Shown piece by piece: positions 35,156 to 48,308 of a stretch of 64,000 nt of DNA. The first letter of the stretch is position 1. The number at the start of each line of letters is the position of its first letter. The DNA lies in the NCBI GenBank assembly GCA_003508835.1, contig PUFA01000007.1:19429001-19493000 (forward strand), read 5' to 3'. Source of the stretch: Eonycteris spelaea (Eukaryota; Chordata; Mammalia; Chiroptera; Pteropodidae). The position numbers and the translations under genes were made by a program. A model generated the notes under the pieces. The model worked only from the letters and a program-made list of their open reading frames with translations. It had not been told where the DNA came from and ran no database searches.

Positions 35156-35904
35156 TTGATCAGGGAGAAAAAGCGATTCACTTAGAATACTTGCCATTTA
35201 CCTTTTATTTTCAGCTTATATCCAGTCCTAAATTTTCAGAGCTTAGGTGACTCCCACTGAAGAAAGGATAAAGGAAAAATAGAAGGGCAAGAATAGATAA
35301 CACTATTTGCTGTTATAAATGGTGTTTTCTATTTTTTTCTACATATTTTATATTCGTTCTTTCCTTCTTACAGCTTCACTTTTCACAGTCTTATAAATTT
35401 TTTCATCCTTTGTTACCCCCAGAAAAATTAAAAAAAACAGCAATCTTTGCTGTCCTCCCTTTGATCCACTTAACTTGTCCCATCAGGCATTACTTTTTAC
35501 TCTTAGCTGCCAAATTGCAGGGGTGATTATAGGATGAATTTGATGTGATCTCTATTTTTTTCTGGGTAACAGTAAGAAAAAAAAGGCCAGGGCCATATTT
35601 GTACCCCCGAACCTGTTGAGCACATCCAAGGCCATTCCAAAGAGAAAAGAAAAGATCTTTTTTTCTTTGTTCGTTTATTTATTTTATTTAATTTTCATAG
35701 AAACGGGAGGCTTCTCCACAGACCTTTCAACATTTTAAGCCAGAGCTTACCCATTGCTCTATTCAGTGACTTTTCTTCTCTTTCTTCAAAAAAAAAAAAA
35801 ATCATAATATAAAGCTCAGTGACGTGTCAGAGGCAGTCAGTGCAGTGATCCTTGCCACTTTCCTTTGTAGCCTTCTAAGTGGAATGGAGAAGCAACATAG
35901 TTTG

Positions 35905-36135
35905 AGGAAGCAGTAAAATCTAATGGCTGAGAGCTGTGGGCTTTGAGGCCAGTGGGGCCTAGTTTTACTCCCTAGTTCTGCTCTTTTCTGCTGTGTGCCT
36001 TTGAGCAAGTTCTACCTCTGAATCAGTTTACTCATCTGTAAAACGGGGATATTCAAGGACCTATTTCATAAGGTTGTTGGGGAGATGAAATGAGATGTCT
36101 GTCAGTTAACGCTCACTACATACTTCAGGCATGTA
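35905..36135 (+). repeat. MIR SINE, nearly full length
   Basis: 'aatggctgagagctgtgggctttgaggcc', 'ctgtgtgcctttgagcaag', 'tcatctgtaaaacggggatatt', 'cataaggttgttggggagatgaaatga'. Confidence 0.85.
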
Positions 36136-36599
36136 GTATGGACTCAACCATTATTGTTAAGATAGGTCCGTGCAGACCCAGGACTGCATATAGTCCTACA
36201 CTAGTTGGGAGAGTTGAAATAGGAATAAGGAAGCAGAAAGATAAAGTCTCTAGGAGTCATAATCACATATGAGTCTAAAGTCAAGGACTGTCCGGATTAA
36301 GATTTTCTGAAGGTTGTGAACTGGGCAGAGGACCAGTCTAGAACTGAACAAATGGGCCATGAGGGGAGCTTGCTCAGGGCTTCCTGGCCTCGAAGGAGAG
36401 CTGGTCATTCAGACTGCAGTGATTTATACCACATCAACCCTTTAATACCTCAGTAGGCAAATTAACTCTCTAAGGGAGTCATGATCCTCAGGATCAGGTC
36501 ATCTTTGAGGCCCAGAACTTAGGTTAGTAGAAAAAAAAAAATCAAGTGCAGAAATAGTTTTACTATTTATTTCAAGGTGGAGCGAGAGAGGTTTTTGGC

Positions 36600-39500
36600 T
36601 TTTTGTTTGTTTGTTTGCTTATTTTATTTTTTATTTTTTGTCTTTTTGTTTTAATTAAGGAGTCTCCTTCACCTTTTAAATTTGTGGCAAGAGCATTGAG
36701 TTAGGGATGGGAAAAAGAGCAGAAAACCTGCTTGCCAGAGGTGAGGGTTCTATGAACCAAAATGAAATTGTCTGGAAAATTCTATATTTCTCAGCTAGTT
36801 AAAAGGCAGTAAGAAAATTGGCAGCCTATAAATTAATTAGAAAGAGTGGATCAAATATAACCTGCCAAGCTTTATCCTTTAGATTTCCACCATCTCTAAG
36901 TGTTAACAACACGTTTAATGAAATATATTTATATAAAAGAGGAATACAGTTTCCCCCTAATGAATTTCCTTATGCCTAACTTTCTTTTTTAATTTTAAAA
37001 TACATATAGGCAGGAGAGCATAGAAGCTGCCATCTATAATAAAATTTTAAAAGGAAAGAAAAATTTTATTGATAGACAGCTTCCTGAATTAAAATTTGCT
37101 CATTAAAATGTGAAAGAATTAAAATGAAAATGTTAAGAGAAAACGTTATAGGCTATAACACTAATCTAGTATTTTCACGTATTTACAGGTTTATAAAACC
37201 CTCCAAATCAGATATTTGCCTCTCAAAGTTATCCTTTAGACGTTTGTCCAGAAAAAGAAAAAAAAACCTGTTTCATGAGAAATCTTTGCATTTAAATATG
37301 AAGCAGTCATGAAAACAGTTGATATCTCTTCAAATAACAAACAAATATTTTAAAAATACAAATACAAGCTTCTTGCTTTTTTGAGGATTAGCTATTAGGT
37401 TTTGCATTTATTTTCATGATGCTTTATAATTCTGAGAGAAAGGAAAATATTTTTAAAAGAAGGAAAACCTTTTCAAATCAACTATACGATTTTTTTTCAT
37501 TTTATGACTGAAAATCTTCTTTCTCAGTGAGCTACCTCTCAGCTACTCTGACATTTAACAGGAAGTTTTGTTTTTTGTTTTTGTTTTCTGTATAGTCTAT
37601 AACACTAAAGGCAATTGATCTAAGAAAGATTATCAGTTAAACAAAGATTAAATATCTAAGTATATATTTGATTTATGAATATAAAACATTAATTTTTCAT
37701 ATGGCACAAAGAAAATATAACTTTCCATGGAGAGATATGTGATTAATATTCTTATTTTTAGAAGGTGTGCCACTTTCTTCTACTATTCATAAATTCATTT
37801 CTTAATTTGAAAACAAGACTTCTTTTTGAATTAATCTTTTTTAGTTAGAAGTATAATTTTTAGTTAAAATATTTTTCCAGATATAATTTTAAACTGAGAG
37901 CTTTTTTTTTTTTTACTAACATAAATCTTAAGAATTTATGTTTTAGCACTCAGTTGATTTTATCTTTTTCCTTTCTGTATGTGCTCAAGGATTATAAAAT
38001 TTTAGATCTTAATATAACACATAAAAATGGGTTGTTTTATTTAGAATAGTTATCCTTATAAAAGGATTATACATGCCACTAACTAGAGACTGTTATCTAT
38101 TTACTGCTTTGCTTTTTGGCAAAAATATTTTTGTTGTGTTTTTTTTTTTTTAATGTAGGAGAGACTTATAATAAAAGTAGTAGATTCTGACAGTTGCTTG
38201 ATGAGTTGTATTATAGAATGAAATGGAGTTTATATAAATTCCAGAAATTATTTTAAATAAAAAAACCATATATCAGAATAAGTATAAAACCCAGGTTACA
38301 AAATTACTCCAAAGTTAATATTTTTCAAAATTTTATAAATCTTTGCTTCTAATACCTTGCATCATGATCACCAACCTGTTGCATTTAAATGTACTATGTC
38401 TCCCATAGAAAAGAGATGAGACATGAAATGATTAAAATGATTATACACATTTATACATATATATGTCCATATACACAAGCCTTTTTTTTTAATTCTTCCT
38501 GTGCCTGTTAATATACACCTTTATGGGGAAAAAAATATGGCTTATATAACTATCTTTTTTTTGAATGGAGGTTTTATGGTAGTCAGGAAGGAAAGTGAGT
38601 TCTTTTAATTCTATTAATTCTGATGCCTCTTAATTCTTCTTTTGCGTTAAGAGTATCAGAATTATATTTTTGATGTCATGTACTCTTGGAGGCTTATATA
38701 TATTTACTGAAAATAACAAAGGGAGTCTGTAATCTTAAAAAATCCTCAGAAGATGAGGGAGATATATGTCACCAGCTAAGAAGTGACTTGGAGAGGACAG
38801 GGTAGAGATATAGGGAGTTTCTTCCGACATCTTAGCTCTGTGATATCATCAAAACCCTGAAACCATATACTCAGCATCCACCCATTTGTTGGTAATTTCA
38901 TTATGGTGTTTTTGTTTGTACAGGCGCGTGCACACACATGCACATATATACACTATCACAAGCAGAGACGCAAGCCCATTTTTCTCACCTAGAAGGCAGA
39001 ACTTAACCATTTGTATCTGAAGGTACCCTAATGTTAAAATATACTCACACTGGCTTGGGCTAACTAGTATACGAGAAGATATGAATTCCTCTAAGTTTCA
39101 CTTACAATTAAAGTGAAGTCTACCACATAAAACTAAATATTAACATTATTTTTGACATAGGATAATTTTTTTTTCCCCCAAAAGTAAGTTACCCTCAACT
39201 CTGAAACAAACCTTTTTGCCTTCTTTAAAAAGATTGATTGTGGAACTGTGCAGTTTATCAGTCTGACAATGCTAAATCAAAACATCTTTAACTAAATACA
39301 ATTTTAATCTCCAACTTTGAATATGGGGACATTCCAACAAAGGTGCAGGAAAGGCACTTTCTAGAATGGTTTAGCATCAGTATCATATAAAAAAAGTAAA
39401 TTGTCAAATTTCTAAATCCTGTAAAAAGGGAAAGAACACTGATTTTATTTTCTCTTTGTAAAGCTACCTTCAGATGCTTAGAAGGAAAGGAATAGGTAAT

Positions 39501-41400
39501 ATAATTATAACCTTCGATATTACTGTACTGCCATTATTTACAGATAATTTTGTTATTAAAATATGTTAATAAACAAAAAGAAAGTATATATATATAGCAG
39601 GAATTAAAGAAAGAAAAAGTAAAATACAAAAAGAAAAGGGAAAGAAAAGAATCTGACCATAGGAAATTAAATTTAGAGGAACTATTTGTGGTAGGTTTAA
39701 ACTCATAATATAAACATCAAATGAAATTCTCTGTGCCATTCTCTTCATGCAGGAGCACACATACATAAACCCAAAATTCATACGCAAGAAATATTTTTAA
39801 ATTCATATGTCAAGCTCATTTAAAACTTCACTGCTGTTAAATTTTGCCATCATATTCTGGTAAATAAAGAAACCAGTATTCTCTGAAAAGGATTTCATTT
39901 TTCCAAACTAGAATCAGGATTGAAAGGGGAAAAGGTCAGTTCATCCTTCACCCTGATAATTGGATTAAGAGATTGTTAACTTTTTAAAATCTTAATTACT
40001 CCATAATGACACAATCCTTGAAAAAGTAGTAATTATTTTGAAATATCCTGAATAAAAAAAAATACAGCTTTGGGGAAAGACCTTTCAGAGGGGGGAAAAA
40101 TGCTAGCAATTTTTACAAAACCAAACAAAAAAGTTGAATCTATTTTATTAATATATTGAAAATAGAGATTTGGGGAGAAATGTTCTTTAAATAAAATCTT
40201 CAGCAAATAAAAAAATATTTTATTTCAGGAAAAGATTCAATATAGTGAAAAAATACTCTTAAAAGGATAATAAAATATATAAGGAAGCTGTCTTAAAAAT
40301 ATTTTATTGAATTTCTTGCTCAAAATTTTATGAACTGATTTGGTTTTCTTTTTTCTTTTTTAAAATTGTGTTGCTTGAACAGCACTGATCTCTGAATTGA
40401 GCCCCTCCTTGTAGACTGGCTTGGTTTGGCCTTCTCACAGCTAAGGAACTGACTGTATTTAGCTGGAAGGTCCCTGTTGTACAAAGAGCCCTTCTGCATC
40501 TTCCATGTTTGTATTAAAAATAGGTTTTACTGTGCAACATATATTAGTCCTTGTTTTTCTTTTCCCTTTTTATTTTGGATATTTGCTTTTTCTTCAGAAT
40601 TTTACATGATGCTACCCCCACCCTCCCCAAAAGTACCCAATTAAAAAAAAAATTCGGTCTCTCTTTTTTTTTCTTTTTTATTTTTTTAAGATTTTTTTCC
40701 CCTGGAAAGCAAATACCTTTCACTTAGAGCAAACTAACAGTCCTTATTTAGTGAGGGCCTTTTTATTGGGACCACTGTGGCATTTCTACACTCAGAGGCA
40801 CATTATTATGCAGATTTGGGTGAAACAATCTTGGTGGAAATATCAGAACTGCACAAAGTAAATATCTGATATAAACAAAAGTGTGAGCCTGACCCTAACT
40901 AACAGTGCAGAAAAGTCCCTTAATGCATGGTTTTCTCTCACGGCAGTGGGGGCAAAGGACTCCTTGTATCCTTGGGGAAATAGAGATCTGTAGTTGGCCC
41001 CACCAAAATCAAGGTGAAGGGTCTCTGGTTAATGTTGCTATTTGTATATGCACAGACTTTGTATATAAGCGTCTTTTCACCCAAACCTACCTATGGGAAC
41101 GGTTAGTCCAGTCTGATGGTTTTGAAAACAATAGCTGGTTATTAAGCAGTGAGTGATATGCTTTTATTGATTATCTGACAAAGTCAATTGTTACATGCTC
41201 CCTCTCCCCCTTGTCGAAGTTGTTGCAACTCTGTTGATTTGAACAGAAGATCTGTCTGGATGATTAGTCAGATGTTAGATGTAAATGAAGAGAATTTACT
41301 TGTTAATGTCGATCATTTAGTTCTATTGGTCTGTGGATTTTTTAAGCAATCCTCAATAGTAAGACTAATGTATTTAAAATGAACACTTATTAGGTTCCTA
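36600..41400. other. Very AT-rich, repeat-poor non-coding stretch
   Basis: For almost 5 kb the sequence is strongly AT-rich yet shows no L1, MIR or other repeat that I can recognise. Short A- and T-runs and TA-rich words (38455-38465, 39586-39597) are frequent. A slightly GC-richer island at 40375-40500 is followed by a MEF2-type word TTAAAAATAG at 40514-40523. No exon is supported. Possible readings are an AT-rich gene desert, a matrix-attachment-like region, or repeats decayed beyond recognition. Confidence 0.45.
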
Positions 41401-41578
41401 TTAACAACAACAACAACAAAAATGGTAACCCCTAGTGGGGAATATGCAAACAAAGTTTTAACTACTTAGGCATTTATTTGAATAAATTAAAATTTTTCTT
41501 GAAAATATACTTTGATGTATTGATAGCTTTCCACCTCTCCCACAAATGCACACACAGAGAAGTGCACAGAGGACAGGG

Positions 41579-41591
41579 CGGGGGGGGGGTG

Positions 41592-41617
<26 letters not shown>
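41579..41617. repeat. G-run plus (GA)n microsatellite
   Basis: A G-run of about ten bases is followed by about 13 GA units ending at 41617. Confidence 0.95.
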
Positions 41618-41622
<5 letters not shown>

Positions 41623-41724
41623 CTGTTTACGTAACATTTCATATATTTTGGTGTTTTGGGGTTGGCCCGAGGAATGAGCCAATTCCCAAGGCATTTCGCA
41701 TACGCTCATTCAACATATAATCTT

Positions 41725-41895
41725 AGGATTTTATGGAACTGAGAGGGACCCTTGAGTTCATGCAGCCCAAACTCCTCATTTTACACAAGTTAAAACTGAG
41801 GCAGAGTGAAGGGCACCATTTTGCTTAAAGTCCACTGACAATTAGTGAGGGGTCTGGAGTTCGAACATCTAGTCTGATGAGGTCCGGTGTTCTGG
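41725..41895. repeat. Old interspersed repeat, MIR-related type
   Basis: The pattern 'ttatggaactgagagggacccttgag..cccaaactcctcattttaca..aaaactgaggcag..ctggagttcgaac' is a common ancient mammalian repeat. A similar start appears at about 51205-51260. Family not assigned. Confidence 0.55.
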
Positions 41896-42229
41896 GCAGA
41901 ATAGAGATGAGATGCTGAGTCCCTGACCGAGGCAAAGAAAAACAAGCAGAAAAAAAAGATGGTATCTTTTTCTGGCCAGGGAATTTTTCTAAGACAGACC
42001 TATCACAGATCTAAATACTTGTCACCCTTTCTTTAGGCCATCCAACTGAGTTTATTAGTCTCGTTCTCATTTCTTTCAAGTTCCCTAAAAGGAGACATAG
42101 TGACCTCCCATCTGAAGTTAAGAACTCAAACACCTTCTTTCATAGGGTAACACAACAAAACACTTAGGAGCACCTGAAACGTATGAGCACTCTGCTACAT
42201 ATTAGCAATAGAAAGATAAATTACATGAT

Positions 42230-42290
42230 GTCTATGAAAGTGTCTGGCACCCACAGTAGATGTTCAATAAATGTTCATTCACTTCCTACT
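42230..42290 (+). repeat. MIR tail fragment
   Basis: 'aaagtgtctggcacccacagtagatgttcaataaatgttc' matches the MIR 3' part. Confidence 0.65.
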
Positions 42291-42469
42291 TATAAGGACA
42301 GATTTAAATCAAAACAGATTTAAACAGCAACTGATACAAGGCAAAATGAATTAAGTCTAACCAGAGGTCAAAACAACTTGCCGTAGCACTGAAAGGAAGG
42401 GTCGCTTAATTCTGAGGGGGTGCAGGGGGAATGGGGAGCATGTGAGCTGTACCTAGTAAGATGAGTAGG

Positions 42470-42840
42470 ATTTTGATAGATAGAAAGATGATGAATAAAG
42501 ACATGCCTGGCTGTGGGAACTTCTCAATAAAGGTCTAGGGTGGTGGGTGCATGGCGTATTCTGGAAATGTCAGCTGTTATGTTTGAGAGCTGGGTGATTA
42601 GAATGATGAAGAGGAAAAGAAAGCTACGAAGATGGGGGCCAGATTGTAGAAGGGGTTGAATGCTGAGCAAAGGACCTTGTGCTAATTCCGAAGGCATTGC
42701 AGGGCCACCGAAGGCTTTCGACTAGGGAATTGATCACTGGTGATAGTGTTAGAGAGTGTTTGAAAGAGCAGCTCGAATTAGGTCTGGCCGTTAGGAGAAA
42801 CCTCCTGCTCTTTTGATATTGCTTCAAAGGAAGTCAAGAG
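42470..42840. repeat. L2 LINE fragment
   Basis: 'aaagatgggggccagattgtagaaggggttgaatgctgagcaaagga' and the following text match the well-known string 'gggccagatcatgtagggccttgtaggcc' found in decayed L2-type sequence. A second such fragment is at 58470-59130. Confidence 0.5.
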
Positions 42841-42844
42841 ACGG

Positions 42845-44595
42845 TGACGATGCTTGATAGAAAATCGATTAAGGTGACACCATCTATGTGATCACGGAGC
42901 TTGGTGGTCCGAGGAGCTATATGGGCCTTAATTAGGCTTTCCTGGAGAACTCAAGGTATCTGGTACCAGCAGTAGCCAAGTTTTTGGGTCCCCTGCTGTG
43001 TGTATATGTTATAAAGTGTCCCTCTGGGGTGGAAAATCTCACAGCTTGGGTGAAAGAATGGCCTCCAAATATCCAGTGTCTTCACCCAGAGTTACATTAT
43101 CTGTCTTATATGTCACTTAGGCTTCAGCTTCTTCTAAGGATCAGTTTCTTGAGCCTGGGGTCTTTTTCTCTCCAACCTGATCTCAGTGAAATCGATTCGC
43201 TCCTCTTGCATCCCCATCTCTGTTCCCCATTTTCCTTCATGCCAGTTGGAAAAGTATCTTTGGTGGGCCTCGGAAAGGGGACCAGACCCTTCCTTTCTTT
43301 CACCCTGCATCTCTCCTCCTTTCTTGCTGTTTTCTTGCACTCTGTGCCTACCTTTTTCCCCTTTCTGTTCATTAATAATCACATCATTGTCCCTAAGTCC
43401 CCTTCCTCTGAGTCCCTTTGGCTTTAACTGTCCTTCCTTTAGGAACTTATACATGTGTCTCAGGTTTCTGCTCTGATGTTCCTATACCATGCCTTTCGTG
43501 TCAGAGTGGGTTGTGATAAGTCAGGTCAGGGAAATCCCTTCTGTGGGTGTACACGAGACTCAGCCCGACCTCAGAATGACATAGGATCAGCAGGCGAGTA
43601 GGCCCTACGTATGTGGGTGGAGGCAGGACAGAGATGGATGCCATGTCCACACAGCCATTCACCAGCGTACGTATCTAAAGAAACAGGTAGATTTCAGGGC
43701 ATAGACCCAAAACTGGATGTTTAAAAATCTCATCTGACTTCTTACATCACTTTGGACAATATCGTGGTTTAGGAATTAAATGGAATCTTTTTGTTAGTAA
43801 ATAGCATATGTAATCTCGTTTCATTTTAGTAATATTATATCTGTCTCCTCAACTATCTATCTATCCACTAAGTTTTATATCCGGTTGTCTGGATAAAAAT
43901 TCTCTGTAATGAGATTTACCTAATGGTGGTTATTTCTAGATAGTAGGACTTGGGGTTATTTTAAAAAATCCGAAAAACAAAAAAACTTTCCCTTCGATGT
44001 TTTTCTGCACTGCTTACATTCTTAATCGGAAATCAGAATACCAGACTGGAATGAACGTTGGCTTAGATCACAATAGCCTATGTGTTCCTTACTACTTAAT
44101 CTTTTTCTGGTTTTGGGGTTTTTGTTTTTTTGCCATATAACAGAGTAGGAGATTTTATAAATCCCATCTAGCTCCTCAAATAAATGATTATAACTTTATT
44201 TCTTTATATAAAAATTACTTTATTGTTTTTGCTTTTAAAGGTAGTTCATGCTTTTAAAAAAAATAGTTTGTGATTTTGAAGATTTCCTAAGGACATATAA
44301 ATAGAACAGTGGATAGATGGATGACGATCGACCCTTGAGATATTATTACTCACGTACAAATGAGATCATACTGCTACTTTTGAACAAAATTAATACATTT
44401 TATTTTACATAAATAGAAAGAAGAAAAAGAAATGGAAGGAATTACTAAACTTCAAATAAACATTTCTTTATCACGAGAAAGATCATTTCTTAAAATATCC
44501 CTTCTAATGTTGAGAAGAGAGTACGAGGTACCTTAACAGGTTGTAGTCATTATTTTTACCCTAAATGATTCCATTTTAAGCAAATTGATCAATTC
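42845..44595. other. Non-coding stretch, nothing recognised
   Basis: Frames of 82-147 codons at 42984-43476 lie in a pyrimidine-rich patch, overlap on both strands and have no domain. No gene or clear repeat is visible. Confidence 0.45.
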
Positions 44596-44599
44596 CCTG

Positions 44600-45870
44600 C
44601 CATACAATCACACTTTTTATTCCTCCCACCTCCTTCTCCTTTATTTTGATTTTTTTGTTACATCACTTATTTTCTCTTTATTGTTATTTAGTTATACTAT
44701 TATTACTTGTAGATTATCAATTTTTGTGTTATTTCTGGAGCCATAATTCATAGCTATTTTCTACTTTGTGTTCTTTTTATTATATTCTTTTACCACAGCT
44801 TCTTTATCCTTAAGTTCCTTATTTGGATTTATTATTTAATTGGCTGGATTTCACTGTAAACATTTTTTTCTTCTGAGATAACTCATTGGTAGTTCTACTG
44901 AATTCTTTTATATATGTTACCTTTATATTTGAATAAGCATACTATTCTTGAGTCATGCTTTACTTGTAAAGAACTGTATGGTTATTTCTCCATTACCTTT
45001 CTGGCATTGACTGCTATTGTGGAGAAGGCTGTCAGCGTGATTATTTCCCATTGTAGGTGATTTACATTTTTTGACTGAGTGTTTTAAAACTTTGTTTTTT
45101 ATCCTTGATGTTATCTTTGTGTGTTGTGAGTTTTACATTCAATATTTCTAGAACCCCACAAGTACTTTTCAATAGACAGATATAGTTCTACCTGGCTTAA
45201 TATTATTAGCTGTAAGACCATACCAAGTTACTTAAATCTCTCCATGTCTCAGGTTTTTTTTTTTTATCTGTAACATATAAATAATTATATCTACCTCATA
45301 GAAGTGTGGGATAATCTGAGTTTTTATATATAAAGTCCATACCACATAATATACAATGTTTCGAAGTTTGCTTTTTTTTTAGGGAAATTTTCTTTTGTTA
45401 GGTCTTTTCATACTTTTTCCCACTTTATTTGTTGAGTTTGCTGCTTTAAAGATATTTATTATTATTATTATTATTGATTATCCTTATCCTCTCTGTCTAT
45501 TGGCTTATCCCTGATTTGCTTTGTCTTTTTAATATGCATATGTTTTGATTATTTCAATTCTTTATTCTGTGACTGTTATTTATTTTCAGCTGTGTCTATT
45601 CTGTCCTTTGATATGTTTATTATCTATTAATTTTCTAATGCTATGGTTTTGGCATCCATTTGTTTCCTTAGATCTATTTCTTTTTTCATCTCATTCTGTT
45701 GTTCTATCATTTTATGAGCTCGTGTTCTTATTAAGCTATTCTTTAGTTAAGAGCACATGTGAAGAATTTTTCTTCGTGAGTTATATTTTCGAAGCTGCTT
45801 ATTTGTGTGTCTTTTGCATGCTATGTTCGTGTGTGAGTGTGTGTGTGTCGTATATACTTGCGTTGGTTCC
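44600..45870 (-). mobile_element. Old L1 (L1M-type) remnant, antisense
   Basis: T-rich + strand text such as 'ctattgtggagaaggctgtcagcgtgattatttcccattgtaggtga' and 'tagatctatttcttttttcatctcattctg' resembles the reverse complement of old mammalian L1. All frames are broken. A sense MIR is inserted at about 45180-45350. Confidence 0.5.
45180..45350 (+). repeat. MIR SINE
   Basis: 'aagaccataccaagttacttaaatctctccatgtctcagg', then T-run, then 'tatctacctcatagaagtgtgggataatctgag'. Confidence 0.7.
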
Positions 45871-45879
45871 TTTTCTTTA

Positions 45880-45962
45880 ATTTTTTTAAATTGAGCTATA
45901 ATTGACATATTTTAGTTTCCGGTATACAACATAACGATTCAATATTTGTATATTATTTCTTT
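45880..45962 (-). mobile_element. L1 3' UTR fragment, antisense
   Basis: 'aattgagctataattgacatattttagtttccggtatacaacataac' matches the reverse complement of the L1MA/MB-type 3' end. No ORF2 sequence follows, so only the terminal piece is present. Confidence 0.75.
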
Positions 45963-45971
45963 TTATCTTGA

Positions 45972-46023
45972 ACATGCTTTGGCAATTCAAATATATAACA
46001 TGCTTTGGCAATTCAAATATATA
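45972..46023. repeat. Perfect 26-bp tandem duplication
   Basis: Two identical 26-bp copies, 45972-45997 and 45998-46023, beginning 'acatgctttggcaattc'. Zero differences suggests a recent event in otherwise decayed DNA. Confidence 0.98.
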
Positions 46024-46134
46024 AAATATATTTTCTATCAGTTTAGTCTTACAGTGTTAGTGATGTCTTGACTATCAGCTCACAGTGTCATTTTTTTCTT
46101 AGGGTCTACCTTTTAAAAGCTATGCAATTTTTTT

Positions 46135-46808
46135 CTATCGCCCGAGAACAAGGGGGCAGGAAGGATTCTCTTGCAGCAGGCTTTGTTAGACAGCTTAGGC
46201 TCTGCCGTCCCTTCGGAGATTTGTTTAGTTGTCTGTATTCGAGTTGTCTGTACCGTCTGGTGGGGGTGGGGAGTGGTCTCTTTCTGACGGATAAATAACC
46301 TCTGGCTTCAGATCCATGCTGCATTCAGTATATAGCTGTGGAGTGCCCGCTTCGCCAGAGGCAACCTTCTTGTTCACGTCCTCTGTTCCTCTCAGACGGC
46401 TGTTTGCAGCTGTCTCCACTACTTCCCGGTGAAGAAGAACAACACTTTGGTCTCCTCACTTTGCTTCCCACCAAGTCGGGAATTTTAAGTGAGGAATCTC
46501 ATGAAGAGCCGGACCGATTACCAGAGCTTTTGAGAAGTCAGAAACTAGTTAGGAGCCTTGTCATTCTGCGGCCAGCCCCACCCCAGCATTGGTGTCCTTT
46601 TTAGCTGCCACTCTTTGAGCCTTACAGCGTTTGCTGTGTGCCTTTCCCCGTTAGCTGCTACGAGCGGACTTTGTTGTTATTTCATGAGGTTTTGGGGAAG
46701 GAGTATCTGTGAGACACTTCTTTCCTCTTCTCTCAGGGTCTTTCTCTGGATCTTGTTCACTTTCATCTGTCTTGCTTCCGTCTTTCACAAACACTGAAGG
46801 GCCGATAG
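46135..46808. other. CpG-retaining ~670-bp insert-like segment in an AT-rich L1 tract
   Basis: This segment is far richer in G+C and CpG than both flanks. It begins CTATCG-CCC and ends GGGCCGATAG, so its ends are near-inverted copies (one base gap). On the minus strand its end is followed by a run of seven A. Frames of 64-88 codons on both strands have no domain that I recognise. Possible identities are a young retrocopy on the minus strand, a solo LTR, or a short DNA element. I see no clear target duplication. The boundaries are estimates. Confidence 0.45.
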
Positions 46809-47289
46809 TAAAATTTAAAAAATGTATGGCATTATATTTAGTTACAAAATTAATATATGTTCATTGTAACCAGTTAAATAGTATAGGGATGTATAAAGAC
46901 AAAGTTTATATTTTCCTGCTAGCATGGGCCCCATTTCCATATTTGTGTGACATCTTGGGCGTGGGAAATAATATCTTTAAAAACACAAGAACACTTTAGA
47001 ATCAAAGTTCGGTGTGAATCCATCGTTCTGATGTCCTTTTATACAACTAGTTAATTCGGTGGGATGTTCCGGTGTGGTCTTGGGAGACAGTAACTTGGGG
47101 AAGAATGTGAGCTCCACGAGAGCAGGGATTTGAGTTCCTCTACCCCGCTCCGACCCACACTGCTACATCCTCGGTGCCTGCAGCAGCTCCTGGCATGTAG
47201 CGGTGCTCAGTACCTTTTGTTCAATGAATAAGCAAATGAATGAGGGAAAGGTGTCAGGTGTTTTTGTTTTGAAAGGCATTTATAGAGTT

Positions 47290-47700
47290 TGTCTTCGCCA
47301 GCTCGGGCTGCTATAACAAAATACCACGGATGGAGTGGCTGAAGTAGTAGGCATTGATTTCTCACAGTTCTGAAGGGTGGAAGTCCAAAATCCAGCTCCT
47401 GGAAGATTTAGTCCCTAGCGAGAGCCACCTTCTCGCTGTGTGCTCCCGTGGCTTTTCCTCTGTGTGTGTGTATGTGTGTGTGTGTGTTGTGTGTGCGCGC
47501 GCACGGAGAAAGCCAGCTCTGGTCTCTCTTTCTCTTCTAATAAGGGCACTAACCTCCCTGTGAAGCTTCACCCTCATGATCTTATCTAAACTAATCACCT
47601 CCCAAAGGTCCTGCTTCCTAATGCCATGCCATGACATTGGGGGTAAGGCTTCAATGTAGAAATTTTGGGGGAACACAAATATTCGGCCTGTAACACCATT
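47290..47700. repeat. Dispersed mammalian repeat ('gctgctataacaaaatacca' type)
   Basis: The strings 'gggctgctataacaaaatac', 'ctcacagttctgaagggtgg', 'cttctaataagggcactaac' and 'cctgtaaca' near the end follow a very common ancient repeat. A TG-rich run with CG units sits inside at 47461-47500. I do not assign the family. Confidence 0.6.
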
Positions 47701-48185
47701 TGAGAGCATGAGTAAGGACAGGAAAATTTGAATAGCCTGTAGGCTCTTTGAGTTAATGTATGTAATTCAGGTGTATCATCTTAATTGTTCTAATTGTGGA
47801 ATTGTGAGATGGATGGGAAGCACAGGAGCATGGACTGAGGTAGAGGTATGAATCTGGGTCTGGATTTTTTTTTTTTTTCTTTTTTGGTCAGCAGAAGTGA
47901 TTACTTCCTCTCTGGCCTAGCCTTTGGGTTATTTGTGTTCCAATACTCTTGTGAAGAGTCAGAGTTACAGTGCAACTCTGAATCGTAGCTTATATCATTG
48001 CAAAGACAAGACTTTCAACGTCTGAGCCTCCAGTGAGGGGCTGGGTGTGAGATTACAGATGCCTTTTTCCCCATCCAGCTTCAATACTGGAAAAATGATG
48101 CAGAAAAGCCCCATGCATCAAGACTGGCAAACTCTTAGTTTGGTTAATTTAAGGAGTGCAGCTGCACTCGTTTTCTCTTGAAAAT

Positions 48186-48308
48186 TATACACACACACAC
48201 ACACACGCACACACACAAACATACACACATGCAGATACATATATATATATACGTATATATGTGTGTGTATGTATGTGTGTATATATATAATATCTATATG
48301 TATATATT
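48186..48308. repeat. Compound (CA)n/(TA)n/(TG)n microsatellite
   Basis: CA units at 48189-48220 pass into TA-rich and TG-rich units up to about 48308. Alternating purine-pyrimidine sequence of this kind can adopt Z-DNA. Confidence 0.95.

Noticed and set aside
35101..35160. Possible CRISPR-like or coding poly-Asn repeat
   Set aside because: Simple (AAC)15 microsatellite with no spacers. No CRISPR array occurs in mammalian nuclear DNA and none is visible here.
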